DNA of 12,308 bases from positions 1-12,308 of the forward strand of contig DCUF01000011.1 of the NCBI GenBank assembly GCA_002328485.1. Reading direction: 5' to 3'. The notes under the pieces are model-generated. The model did no database searches, was not told the DNA's origin, and saw nothing but the letters and a program-made list of their open reading frames with translations. Made by a program: the position numbers and the translations under genes. The DNA is from Deltaproteobacteria bacterium UBA2221 (GTDB lineage: Bacteria > Desulfobacterota > Syntrophorhabdia > Syntrophorhabdales > WCHB1-27). Positions within the stretch are counted from its first letter, which is position 1, and every line of letters starts with the position of its first letter. This document shows, in pieces, positions 1-6,502 of this stretch.

Positions 1-80
1 CGAAATCGCACTTTACCGTATCAACCAGGGTCGGCTGCTCGTCCAGGATGAGATAGTTGATACGGTAAAGTGCGATTTCG
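1..80. repeat. 25-bp perfect inverted repeat at the left edge (probable fold-back)
   Basis: Bases 1-25 are the exact reverse complement of bases 56-80, separated by 30 nt. Read in reverse complement, 1-55 encodes YLILDEQPTLVDTVKCDF, which is what a flavodiiron protein should carry immediately before the ADVSLKNIK stretch encoded from about base 80. The forward reading instead gives VQDEIVDTVK, with three residues too few between DE and DTVK compared with the family. The left 55 bases therefore look like the true upstream sequence in inverted orientation. A sequence-end fold-back (library or assembly chimera) is the simplest explanation; inversion of the 30-nt loop between the arms is an alternative. 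Confidence 0.9.
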
Positions 81-1141
81 CGGACGTTAGCCTCAAGAAC
101 ATCAAGAACCTTACTGACCTATCCCAAATCAAGCACGTGGTCATAAATCATATAGAGAACGATCACGCCTCGGCCTTCGATCTGTTTATGGACCTCATGC
201 CCCAGGCAACCGTTTATATGACGGAGCGGGCAAGGAAGGGGTTGGAGAGATTCTTCGATCTCTCGAAGCGGACCATCAAGACGGTCAAGAGCGGTGAGAC
301 CTTGTCTATCGGAAAAAAGACGCTTCTTTTTCTCGAGACACCCATGCTCCACTGGCCGGACTCGATGGTTACCTATATAAAGGAAGACAAGGTGCTCCTC
401 AGTCAGGATGCCTTCGGTCAGCACATTGCCTCGTCGGCGCGTTTTGATGACGAGTTTGTGGCTTGCCAGTCCCTGGCGGAACTGGAGGATGCGGTCCTCG
501 ACTACTATGCCAATATACTGATGCCTTTCGGGTCGCTGGTGAAGGGGAAGATCGCAGAGATCCAGAAGGCCGGCCTGGAGATTGATGTCATAGCCCCGGA
601 CCATGGGATCATCTGGAGGACAAACCCCGGCATGATCTTGACCAGGTACCTGGAGATGGCCGAGGGAAAGGCCGTCGAGTCGGTTTCTATCGTCTATGAT
701 ACGATGTGGCACTCCACGGAACGGATGGCCCAGCCCATAGCGAAAGGCATTACGGACGAAGGGCTCGAGTGCAGAATCATGAAGCTTCGGGCTACCCCCA
801 TGAGCGTCGCTGTGAAGGAATTTTGGCGATCCAGAGGGACACTGGTTGGTTCCCCAACCATGAACAATATCCTCTTTCCTACGGTCGCCCAGTTTCTGGC
901 ATATCTGAGGGGACTTCGGCCCAAGAATCGGATCGTGGGCGCCTTCGGCAGTTTTGGCTGGAGTGGCGGTGCGGTAAAGGAGATTCAAGAAGAGTTTAAG
1001 CGGATTGGTCTTGAAACGTTGGAAAACGGGCTTCAGGTGCAGTTCCGGCCCTCGGAGGAGGACGAGGAAAAGTGCTATGAATTTGGAAGGGCCTTTGCCC
1101 GTCAGGTGAGGTCCTATCATGCAAGCTTAGAACGCTCATAA
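2..1141 (+). CDS. Flavodiiron protein (FprA/ROO-type), 5'-partial
   Basis: This is a class A flavodiiron protein, a cytoplasmic enzyme that reduces O2 to water (or NO to N2O) with electrons usually delivered by rubredoxin. The frame is open from base 2 to the stop at 1139-1141. Numbering codons from the GTG at 137, the beta-lactamase-like domain shows the diiron ligands: HIENDH at 5-10, His72 (MLHWPD), Asp91 (SQDAFG) and His156 (PDHGIIW). The flavodoxin domain follows, with an FMN phosphate loop near DTMWHST (188-194) and GSFGWSGG (271-278). It ends without a rubredoxin or flavin-reductase extension. The GTG at 137 is not the true start, because family members begin well upstream. Bases 2-55 probably do not belong here in this orientation: their reverse complement, not the forward strand, encodes the expected N-terminal stretch. 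Rubrerythrin follows after 24 nt, apparently in one operon. Function is secure; the N-terminus is damaged or missing. Confidence 0.95.
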   Translation, partial: EIALYRINQGRLLVQDEIVDTVKCDFADVSLKNIKNLTDLSQIKHVVINHIENDHASAFDLFMDLMPQATVYMTERARKGLERFFDLSKRTIKTVKSGETLSIGKKTLLFLETPMLHWPDSMVTYIKEDKVLLSQDAFGQHIASSARFDDEFVACQSLAELEDAVLDYYANILMPFGSLVKGKIAEIQKAGLEIDVIAPDHGIIWRTNPGMILTRYLEMAEGKAVESVSIVYDTMWHSTERMAQPIAKGITDEGLECRIMKLRATPMSVAVKEFWRSRGTLVGSPTMNNILFPTVAQFLAYLRGLRPKNRIVGAFGSFGWSGGAVKEIQEEFKRIGLETLENGLQVQFRPSEEDEEKCYEFGRAFARQVRSYHASLERS

Positions 1142-1165
1142 CATTTTTATAAGGAGACTACTATT

Positions 1166-1660
1166 ATGGGTAAGGCAGAAGAAGGATTGAAAGAGGCATT
1201 TGCCGGCGAATCCCAGGCAAACAGGAAATATCTCGCCTTCGCAAAGAAGGCAGAACAGGAAGGCTTCAAACAGGTGGCGAAGCTGTTCAGAGCGGCGGCT
1301 GAGGCTGAGACCGTTCACGCCCACGCCCACTTGAGGGAGCTGAACGGGATCAAGAGCACGAAAGAGAACCTCCAGGAAGCCATCGGTGGTGAGTCTCATG
1401 AGTTCACGGAGATGTATCCACAGATGATTGAGGATGCCAAGGCTGAAGACAACAAAGGCGCCCTGCGCAGCTTTACCTATGCCAATGAGGTCGAGAAGGT
1501 GCACGCGGGCCTGTATCAAAAGGCCCTTGACAGCCTGGGGAAGGAACAGGAAGTCGAGTACTATGTCTGCCAGGTCTGCGGTATGACGGTCGAGAACGAG
1601 GCCCCCGATACCTGTCCGGTTTGTGGCGCCAAGAAAATGGCCTTCAAGAAGGTAGACTAA
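1166..1660 (+). CDS. rbr: Rubrerythrin
   Basis: Rubrerythrin is a cytoplasmic non-haem iron peroxidase that reduces H2O2 in anaerobes. The 164-residue protein has a ferritin-like four-helix domain (about 1-125) carrying the diiron ligand motifs FAGES (12-16), EAETVH (46-51), IGGES (73-77) and NEVEKVH (107-113). A rubredoxin-like iron site follows, with Cys135/Cys138 (CQVC) and Cys150/Cys153 (CPVC). Its length and domain order are those of the short rubrerythrins. The ATG at 1166 has a strong ribosome-binding site AAGGAG at 1151-1156. It lies 24 nt after the flavodiiron gene, so the pair likely acts together against O2 and peroxide. Its rubredoxin domain could relay electrons, since no free rubredoxin gene lies between or just after them in this window. 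Confidence 0.96.
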   Translation: MGKAEEGLKEAFAGESQANRKYLAFAKKAEQEGFKQVAKLFRAAAEAETVHAHAHLRELNGIKSTKENLQEAIGGESHEFTEMYPQMIEDAKAEDNKGALRSFTYANEVEKVHAGLYQKALDSLGKEQEVEYYVCQVCGMTVENEAPDTCPVCGAKKMAFKKVD

Positions 1661-1694
1661 AGGGACAGAGACGGGCCATTTTGGTTTTGGGTCT

Positions 1695-1732
1695 GGAACC
1701 GGCAGCCCCTCTCCAGGGGGCTTGTCCGGTCC
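1695..1732 (+). terminator. GC-rich hairpin after rubrerythrin, no T-tract
   Basis: ACCGG (1698-1702) pairs with CCGGT (1726-1730). Inside it AGCCCCT (1704-1710) pairs with AGGGGGCT (1715-1722) with one bulged G, over a CTCC loop. GG at 1695-1696 and CC at 1731-1732 extend the base of the stem across a bulged A. It sits between the rubrerythrin stop and the rplU promoter, where an operon end is expected. No run of T follows, so it is not a canonical intrinsic terminator and may instead be a 3'-end-stabilising or attenuating structure. Confidence 0.4.
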
Positions 1733-1757
1733 GATAATCCAAGAGCCTAATCTTTTA

Positions 1758-1786
1758 TTGACTTTTCAGTCCTGTTCGACTATCAT
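1758..1786 (+). promoter_or_regulatory. Sigma70-type promoter for rplU-rpmA-obgE
   Basis: TTGACT at 1758-1763 (5 of 6 to TTGACA) and TATCAT at 1781-1786 (5 of 6 to TATAAT) are separated by exactly 17 nt. Transcription would start near 1792-1794, giving a leader of roughly 34 nt before the rplU ATG. It is the best promoter match I found in the window, and it sits where the ribosomal-protein operon should start. The assignment is by motif only. Confidence 0.75.
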
Positions 1787-1808
1787 AATGTCTTCTAAAT
1801 TCGAACAG
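1772..1808. promoter_or_regulatory. 8-bp inverted repeat spanning the rplU -10 and start site
   Basis: CTGTTCGA at 1772-1779 and TCGAACAG at 1801-1808 are perfect inverted copies, 21 nt apart. They bracket the -10 hexamer and the predicted transcription start. Because the left arm lies upstream of that start, the pair cannot form a hairpin in the mRNA from this promoter. A DNA-level operator for a dimeric regulator is the more natural reading. No regulator is identified, and an 8-bp pair can arise by chance. Confidence 0.35.
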
Positions 1809-1813
1809 TTAAT

Positions 1814-1819
1814 GAGGAG
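1814..1819 (+). promoter_or_regulatory. Ribosome-binding site that fixes the rplU start
   Basis: GAGGAG at 1814-1819 stands 7 nt before the ATG at 1827. The open frame reaches back to 1722, but that region contains the promoter and lacks a Shine-Dalgarno sequence. Family alignment also begins at MYAIIESGGKQY, so 1827 is the start. Confidence 0.8.
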
Positions 1820-1826
1820 AATTAAT

Positions 1827-2144
1827 ATGTATGCCATTATTGAAAGCGGTGGAAAACAGTATACGGTCCATGAGGGACAGACGGTGCGACTGGAGAAACT
1901 TGCGGGCGAGACCGGCGATCAAGTGACCATCGGTGCCGTGCTGGCTTTCAATAACGGCGAGCAGACAGTGGTAGGAGCGCCCTATATTTCCGGCGCCTCG
2001 GTTACGGGTAAGGTGCTGGCCCAGGCAAAGGCCAGAAAAGTGACCATCTTCAAGTACAGACGAAGAAAAGACTCAAAAAAGAAAAGAGGCCACCGGCAGC
2101 CGTACACCGCACTGATGATAGAAAAGATACAGGTGGAGGGATAG
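1827..2144 (+). CDS. rplU: 50S ribosomal protein bL21
   Basis: bL21 is a large-subunit ribosomal protein that binds 23S rRNA. The 105-residue product begins MYAIIESGGKQYTVHEGQ, the family's characteristic N-terminus. It contains the basic rRNA-binding loop KARKVTIFKYRRRKDSKKKRGHRQPYT (split here as KARKVTIFKYRRRKD then SKKKRGHRQPYT) before the C-terminal I-x-K-I strand. Its length matches the usual 100-105 residues. The start at 1827 is supported by GAGGAG 7 nt upstream; longer in-frame starts would run through the promoter. It is the first gene of a bL21-bL27-Obg cluster, a near-universal bacterial arrangement, and rpmA begins 1 nt after its stop. Confidence 0.97.
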   Translation: MYAIIESGGKQYTVHEGQTVRLEKLAGETGDQVTIGAVLAFNNGEQTVVGAPYISGASVTGKVLAQAKARKVTIFKYRRRKDSKKKRGHRQPYTALMIEKIQVEG

Positions 2145-2145
2145 G

Positions 2146-2400
2146 ATGGCACACAAGAAGGCCGGAGGAAGCTCACGGAACGGAAGAGACAGCGCCGGGC
2201 AGCGGCTCGGTGTTAAAATATTTGGCGGCCAGCTCGCCAAAGCCGGGGCTATTATCGTGCGGCAGCACGGGACCAAGATTGCTCCGGGAACAAATGTTGG
2301 CCTGGGACGTGACAACACGCTCTTTGCCCTTGTGGAAGGTCACGTACAGTACGAGACCAAGGGGGACAAGAAGAGGGTCAACATTAAGCCGATTGAATGA
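2146..2400 (+). CDS. rpmA: 50S ribosomal protein bL27
   Basis: bL27 is a large-subunit protein whose N-terminal tail reaches the peptidyl-transferase centre and helps position tRNA. The 84-residue sequence starts MAHKKAGGSSRNGRDS and continues RLGVKIFGGQ, the diagnostic family signature, and ends with a conserved strand region (VNIKPIE). There is no N-terminal extension requiring protease cleavage of the type seen in Firmicutes; the second residue is Ala. The ATG is 1 nt after the rplU stop, with a GGTGGAGGG-type ribosome-binding sequence inside the end of rplU. The last four bases (ATGA, 2397-2400) overlap the start of obgE, so the two are likely translationally coupled. Confidence 0.98.
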   Translation: MAHKKAGGSSRNGRDSAGQRLGVKIFGGQLAKAGAIIVRQHGTKIAPGTNVGLGRDNTLFALVEGHVQYETKGDKKRVNIKPIE

Positions 2401-3389
2401 AATTTGTCGATGAAGCAACACTCTTCGTTAAGGCCGGCAACGGCGGCAGGGGATGTGTAAGCTTCAGGCGGGAAAAGTTCATACCCAAGGGCGGACCTGA
2501 CGGAGGCGATGGAGGAAAGGGAGGAGACGTCATCATCGTCGGAAACAAGAGCCTCGTCAGTCTCTTAGATTTCAAGTACAAGCGCATCTACAAAGCAGAA
2601 AACGGACGAAACGGCGGGGGAGGCAACAAGACGGGCAGGAGCGGATCGGATCTGCTCATCAAGGTTCCCGTCGGTACATTGGTCTATGATGCCGATTGTG
2701 GGGAATTGCTGGCCGATATCGTGGAGGATCAGCAGTGCGCCATCGTTGCCTTCGCAGGAGGAGGCGGGAAGGGCAATTCTCACTTTGTCAGCCCCACCCA
2801 CAAGGTGCCGTACGAGTACACCGAGGGGGGGGAGGGAAAGGAGAGACGACTCTTTCTCGAATTGAAACTCATGGCTGACGTAGGCATCACGGGCCTTCCC
2901 AATGCCGGCAAGTCGACCCTTTTATCAAAGCTGACGGCAGCACGTCCTGAGGTAGGAGACTACCCCTTCACTACCCTTACGCCCTCTCTGGGCGTATTCA
3001 ATGACGAGGACCAGACGGTCGTCATTGCGGACATCCCCGGGATCATCGAGGGCGCCTCTTCCGGCAAAGGCCTCGGACTGAAATTCATGAGACACGTTGA
3101 ACGGACCCGAACATTGCTGTGGGTCATCGACGTATCATCCCCGTCCGCGCCTGCAGACTATGAGACCCTATATCGGGAACTTGCGGCGTATAAGGAAGAG
3201 ATACTGAGGAAGGATCGAATAATCGTTCTCAATAAGACGGATCTTGTGGATCGGCAAAAGGTGAATAATGCCGAGGCCTATTTTCGGAGAAAGGGCGAAA
3301 CGGTCGTACAAGTGAGCGCCCTGACCGGCGAAGGACTCGTGGAACTGCGGGAACTACTTCCCCACAGATGCGGCGAAATGGCAAAATAG
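2397..3389 (+). CDS. obgE: GTPase Obg/CgtA (ribosome assembly)
   Basis: Obg is an essential GTPase that binds the 50S subunit and acts in ribosome maturation and stress signalling. The 330-residue protein has the glycine-rich Obg fold at about 1-157 (for example GGPDGGDGGKGG at 32-43 and NGGGG at 72-76). The G domain follows, with P-loop GLPNAGKS (166-173), switch I around PFTTL (190-194), DIPG (212-215), NKTD (279-282) and SAL (307-309). It ends soon after the G domain, so it lacks the C-terminal OCT domain and the long acidic tail of some Obg proteins. The start overlaps rpmA by ATGA. Its stop codon and last residues (MAK) lie inside a short A-rich repeat that recurs at the end of the gene at 11195. 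Confidence 0.97.
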   Translation: MKFVDEATLFVKAGNGGRGCVSFRREKFIPKGGPDGGDGGKGGDVIIVGNKSLVSLLDFKYKRIYKAENGRNGGGGNKTGRSGSDLLIKVPVGTLVYDADCGELLADIVEDQQCAIVAFAGGGGKGNSHFVSPTHKVPYEYTEGGEGKERRLFLELKLMADVGITGLPNAGKSTLLSKLTAARPEVGDYPFTTLTPSLGVFNDEDQTVVIADIPGIIEGASSGKGLGLKFMRHVERTRTLLWVIDVSSPSAPADYETLYRELAAYKEEILRKDRIIVLNKTDLVDRQKVNNAEAYFRRKGETVVQVSALTGEGLVELRELLPHRCGEMAK

Positions 3390-3473
3390 CGGCATGGTTC
3401 TTTCAGAGCCGTGAAATGGCGAAAAAAGGCTTTAGGGCTTGCCTAATCCACCATTTCGCGATTTTCCCATTTG
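3373..3473. repeat. Imperfect palindrome built from a short A-rich repeat
   Basis: The unit at 3373-3397 begins GCGAAATGGCAAAATAGC and contains the obgE stop (3387-3389). An inverted partner lies at 3449-3473. Bases 3379-3397 pair with 3451-3469 at 15 of 19 positions. A related GAAATGGCGAAAA stretch sits between them at 3413-3425. The forward unit matches the unit at 12054-12078 at 20 of 25 positions, so this is a repeated family. The palindrome fills most of the 110-nt gap between obgE and proB and could fold in the transcript. I see no coding sequence in the gap. Confidence 0.7.
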
Positions 3474-3487
3474 TACCTTAGACGTAT

Positions 3488-3495
3488 GGAGGGGG
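3488..3495 (+). promoter_or_regulatory. Ribosome-binding site supporting the GTG start of proB
   Basis: GGAGGGGG at 3488-3495 lies 4 nt before the GTG at 3500. The next in-frame ATG, six codons later, has no comparable sequence, which favours GTG as the initiation codon. Confidence 0.7.
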
Positions 3496-3499
3496 CGAC

Positions 3500-4621
3500 G
3501 TGAGCCCCAATAAGCAGATGCTTGAAGCCAAGAGAATCGTATTGAAAATCGGCACGTCGGTTCTGCTCGATGAAAATAATCGCATCAGCCCTTCCATAGC
3601 AGAAGGTTTTGCTCGCCAGGTGAAGGCTATTCGAGACCTATCGATCGACGTCATCGTTGTGTCGAGTGGAGCTGTAGCAAGCGGTATGGAGGAAATGGGC
3701 CTGAGAAAGAAGCCTGCAGAGATGGCAAAAAAGCAGGCCCTTGCCTCTATCGGACAGATTCTCCTCATGAAGATGTATATGGAGGCCTTCGACAAGGCTT
3801 CGCTCAACGTTAGCCAGATCCTCCTTACCCACGAGGATACAAAGTCAAGAAGACGGTGCCTCAACCTCATGAATACGATCGACTCCTTGCTGGCCATGGG
3901 GGTCGTCCCCATCATTAATGAAAACGATACCCTGTCATTCAAGGAGATTATGTTCGGCGATAACGATAACTTGTCGGCCCTGATAGCCCAGATAACCGGG
4001 GCTGACCACCTGTTTCTCCTTTCCGATGTGGACGGTCTTTACGACAAGGACCCGAAGAGATACCCCTCTGCCCGCATGTTGTCGACGGTGAAGAAGATCG
4101 ACGAGGAGATCGAGAGACTGGCGGGAGGGACCAGAAGCGAGAAGAGCGTCGGCGGGATGCTGAGCAAGATCGAAGCCGCCAAGAAGGCCGGCCAGTACGG
4201 TATCTTTACCCGTGTGGTCAAAGGAGACGAACCGGACGTGGTCCTCAGGGTTTTGAGGGGGGAGGAGATCGGGACACTCTTTCTGCCGAGAAGGCGACTA
4301 CCGAGAAAGAAATGCTGGATAGCCTTTGCCTATAAGCCAAGAGGCAGGATACACGTGGACGAAGGGGCCGCAAGGGCCTTGTTGTCCAAGGGCAAGAGCC
4401 TTCTGCCCTCGGGCATTTTTGATGTTGAAGGAGACTTTGCTCAGGGAGAATGTGTAGAGATCAGCACAAAAGAGGACAGGATTATCGCGCGAGGAATCGT
4501 CAACTATTCCTCGGCAGATATAAGCAAGATCATGGGGGCAAAAAGTATTGAGATAGAAAATAAGCTCGGCTATAAATATACAGAAGAGGTAATCCACAGA
4601 GATAATATGGTGCTGCTGTGA
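3500..4621 (+). CDS. proB: Glutamate 5-kinase
   Basis: This enzyme phosphorylates glutamate to gamma-glutamyl phosphate, the first and usually feedback-controlled step of proline synthesis. The 373-residue protein has an amino-acid-kinase domain (about 10-260) with KIGTS (16-20), SSGAVASG (55-62), INENDTL (139-145), FGDNDNLSA (152-160) and LLSDVDGLY (173-181). A C-terminal PUA domain (about 285-365) follows, as in the two-domain bacterial enzymes such as the 367-residue E. coli protein. Initiation is at GTG, justified by GGAGGGGG just upstream. It follows obgE after 110 nt, and its stop overlaps the proA start (GTGA, 4618-4621), indicating coupled synthesis with the enzyme that uses its unstable product. 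Confidence 0.97.
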   Translation: MSPNKQMLEAKRIVLKIGTSVLLDENNRISPSIAEGFARQVKAIRDLSIDVIVVSSGAVASGMEEMGLRKKPAEMAKKQALASIGQILLMKMYMEAFDKASLNVSQILLTHEDTKSRRRCLNLMNTIDSLLAMGVVPIINENDTLSFKEIMFGDNDNLSALIAQITGADHLFLLSDVDGLYDKDPKRYPSARMLSTVKKIDEEIERLAGGTRSEKSVGGMLSKIEAAKKAGQYGIFTRVVKGDEPDVVLRVLRGEEIGTLFLPRRRLPRKKCWIAFAYKPRGRIHVDEGAARALLSKGKSLLPSGIFDVEGDFAQGECVEISTKEDRIIARGIVNYSSADISKIMGAKSIEIENKLGYKYTEEVIHRDNMVLL

Positions 4622-5862
4622 CACCCGAAGAGATTGCCCGTAAGGCCAAAGAGGCGTCCAAGGCTCTTGCCCGCGTGAGCACCAAGGAAAAGAACGAGGT
4701 GCTGCTGGTGCTGGAGGGGTTGATTGCGCACCGCCGCGATTTTCTGATGGGAGAGAATCGCAGAGACGTCGAGAAGGCTGAGCGGGACGGCATGGCGGCC
4801 AGTCTCGTGGAGCGCCTTCGTATGACCAGCAAGATCCTTGGCGAGATGGAGGCGAGCCTCAGGGATGTTGTGGCCCTCCCTGATCCGGTGGGTGACATCG
4901 GGAAGCTGTGGAAGAGGCCCAATGGTCTTCTGGTGGGCCGCATGCGCATACCGATCGGCGTCATCTGCATCATCTATGAATCGAGGCCAAATGTCACGGT
5001 GGACGCCTTTTCCCTCTGTTTCAAGAGCGGCAATGCCGTCATCCTCAAGGGAGGCAGTGAGGCCCATTACTCCAATAGGGCCTTGTTCAACCTTATTGTG
5101 GAGGCTATTCAGGAGGTAGGCCTTTCTACGGACTGCGTACAATTGGTGGAGACCCCTGATCGCGACTATCTCTATGAGCTTCTGAAACTGACCGACCAGG
5201 TGGATCTCGTTATCCCCAGAGGGGGAGAGGCCCTCATTCGAAGTGTGGCAGAGCACTCGCGCGTCCCTGTTCTCAAGCATTATAAAGGCGTTTGCTCCAT
5301 CTTCGTGGATGAGCATGCCGACATTGATCTTGCCCAAAAGGTCTGTCTTAATGCGAAGGTCCAGAAGCCTGCGACGTGCAACGCCCTGGAGACCATGCTT
5401 GTCCATCGGGCCATTGCCCCGCGATTCCTGCCTGGCATGATAGATCTCCTCAGAGATCAAGGCGTATACATAAAGGGCTGTACCAAGGTGGCAGAACTGG
5501 TGGCGGACGTCGAAGAGGCCACCGAAGAGGATTGGTATGAGGAATACCTTGATTTTACCCTCAATATCCGCATTGTGGACGGTCTTGACCAGGCAGTCCA
5601 ACATATTTCCACCTACGGTTCGGAACATACCGATGCCATAATCACTCAGGATTACAGCAACGCTTGGCGCTTTGTGCGAGAGGTCAACTCTTCCCTGGTT
5701 CTGGTGAATGCGTCAACCCGTCTGAATGATGGATTTCAGCTTGGCCTTGGCGCTGAAATGGGAATCAGCACGACGAAGCTGCACGCCTTCGGACCCATGG
5801 GCCTTGAGGAGTTAACCGTGACAAAGTTTATAGCCTTTGGGGAAGGGCAGGTCCGCGGGTGA
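4618..5862 (+). CDS. proA: Gamma-glutamyl phosphate reductase
   Basis: ProA is an NADPH-dependent aldehyde-dehydrogenase-family enzyme that reduces gamma-glutamyl phosphate to glutamate 5-semialdehyde in proline synthesis. The 414-residue length matches the family (about 415). Visible signatures are IPIGVICIIYESRPNVTVDA (111-130), the substrate and cofactor region; GNAVILKGGSEAHYSN (138-153); and the catalytic Cys254 in QKPATCNALET. The GTG start lies inside the proB stop in a 4-nt GTGA overlap, and the gene ends with the same kind of overlap into nadD. Translational coupling to proB fits the channelling of a labile acyl phosphate between the two enzymes. Nothing looks broken. Confidence 0.97.
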   Translation: MTPEEIARKAKEASKALARVSTKEKNEVLLVLEGLIAHRRDFLMGENRRDVEKAERDGMAASLVERLRMTSKILGEMEASLRDVVALPDPVGDIGKLWKRPNGLLVGRMRIPIGVICIIYESRPNVTVDAFSLCFKSGNAVILKGGSEAHYSNRALFNLIVEAIQEVGLSTDCVQLVETPDRDYLYELLKLTDQVDLVIPRGGEALIRSVAEHSRVPVLKHYKGVCSIFVDEHADIDLAQKVCLNAKVQKPATCNALETMLVHRAIAPRFLPGMIDLLRDQGVYIKGCTKVAELVADVEEATEEDWYEEYLDFTLNIRIVDGLDQAVQHISTYGSEHTDAIITQDYSNAWRFVREVNSSLVLVNASTRLNDGFQLGLGAEMGISTTKLHAFGPMGLEELTVTKFIAFGEGQVRG

Positions 5863-6497
5863 ACAAGGTAGGCTTGTTCGGTGGATCCTTCGACCCAATC
5901 CATCTGGGCCATCTGAGGATTGCAGAGGAAGTGAGGGGTCATTTGGGCCTGGAGACAGTGTTTTTTGTGCCGACGGCAGTGCAGCCCCTTAAACGCGGGG
6001 CCGCAACCATCCCCGCGGACGAGCGGCTTCGTATGATCCGTATGTCCATTCGAGGTAACCCTTATTTCCGCGCCTCCGATATGGAGATCAAGAGGGGGGG
6101 CATTTCCTATTCTATAGACACTGTCAGGGCCTACGCCAGACGTTTTGATGATCTCTACTTCCTCGTGGGCGTCGACGCCTTTTCTGAGATTGATCTGTGG
6201 AAGGATTGGACGGAGCTGTTTCGATACACCAATTTTGCTGTCATGGTACGACCGAACCATAGAACGGCCGATCTGATGAAGATCTTGCCGAAGGGCGTTC
6301 AGCCGGAGGTGAAACGGATCGACAGCTCGACCTACGAACACGTATGGGGCAAGAGATTGCACCTTTTCGAGATCACGCAACTCGATATTTCATCTACGAA
6401 CATTCGTTCTCTGGTCAGGCAGGGGAGGTCCATCAGATATCTTGTCCCTGATTCTGTTGAGCGATTCATAAAAGAAAAGGGATTGTACAAAGGGTAA
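5859..6497 (+). CDS. nadD: Nicotinate-nucleotide adenylyltransferase
   Basis: NadD transfers AMP from ATP to nicotinate mononucleotide, forming deamido-NAD in NAD biosynthesis. The 212-residue protein shows the nucleotidyltransferase ATP-binding motif GGSFDPIHLGHL (8-19), including the HxGH signature. The second motif ISSTNIR (177-183) corresponds to the family's S/T-x-x-R site, and VGVDAF (103-108) is the conserved dinucleotide-fold strand. The start is a GTG in a 4-nt GTGA overlap with the proA stop. Length and motifs are normal for bacterial NadD. rsfS follows after 5 nt, a pairing that is common in bacteria. Confidence 0.95.
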   Translation: MNKVGLFGGSFDPIHLGHLRIAEEVRGHLGLETVFFVPTAVQPLKRGAATIPADERLRMIRMSIRGNPYFRASDMEIKRGGISYSIDTVRAYARRFDDLYFLVGVDAFSEIDLWKDWTELFRYTNFAVMVRPNHRTADLMKILPKGVQPEVKRIDSSTYEHVWGKRLHLFEITQLDISSTNIRSLVRQGRSIRYLVPDSVERFIKEKGLYKG

Positions 6498-6502
6498 GGT
6501 AC

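Noticed and set aside
119..1120. Long minus-strand open frame opposite the flavodiiron gene
   Set aside because: It is an antisense shadow. The plus strand carries a clear family with all metal ligands, and the minus translation shows no recognisable motif.
1722..1826. N-terminal extension of bL21 upstream of 1827
   Set aside because: The extension runs through the hairpin edge and promoter, has no ribosome-binding site, and does not belong to the family, which starts at MYAIIESGGKQ.
1661..1826. L21-type autoregulatory mRNA leader upstream of rplU
   Set aside because: The strong hairpin at 1695-1732 lies upstream of the predicted promoter, so it would not be in the rplU mRNA from that start, and the remaining leader of about 34 nt is too short to show such a structure.
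4570..5628. 352-codon minus-strand frame opposite proA
   Set aside because: It lies opposite the well-conserved proA, has no start context and resembles no protein; GC-rich codon bias creates such frames.
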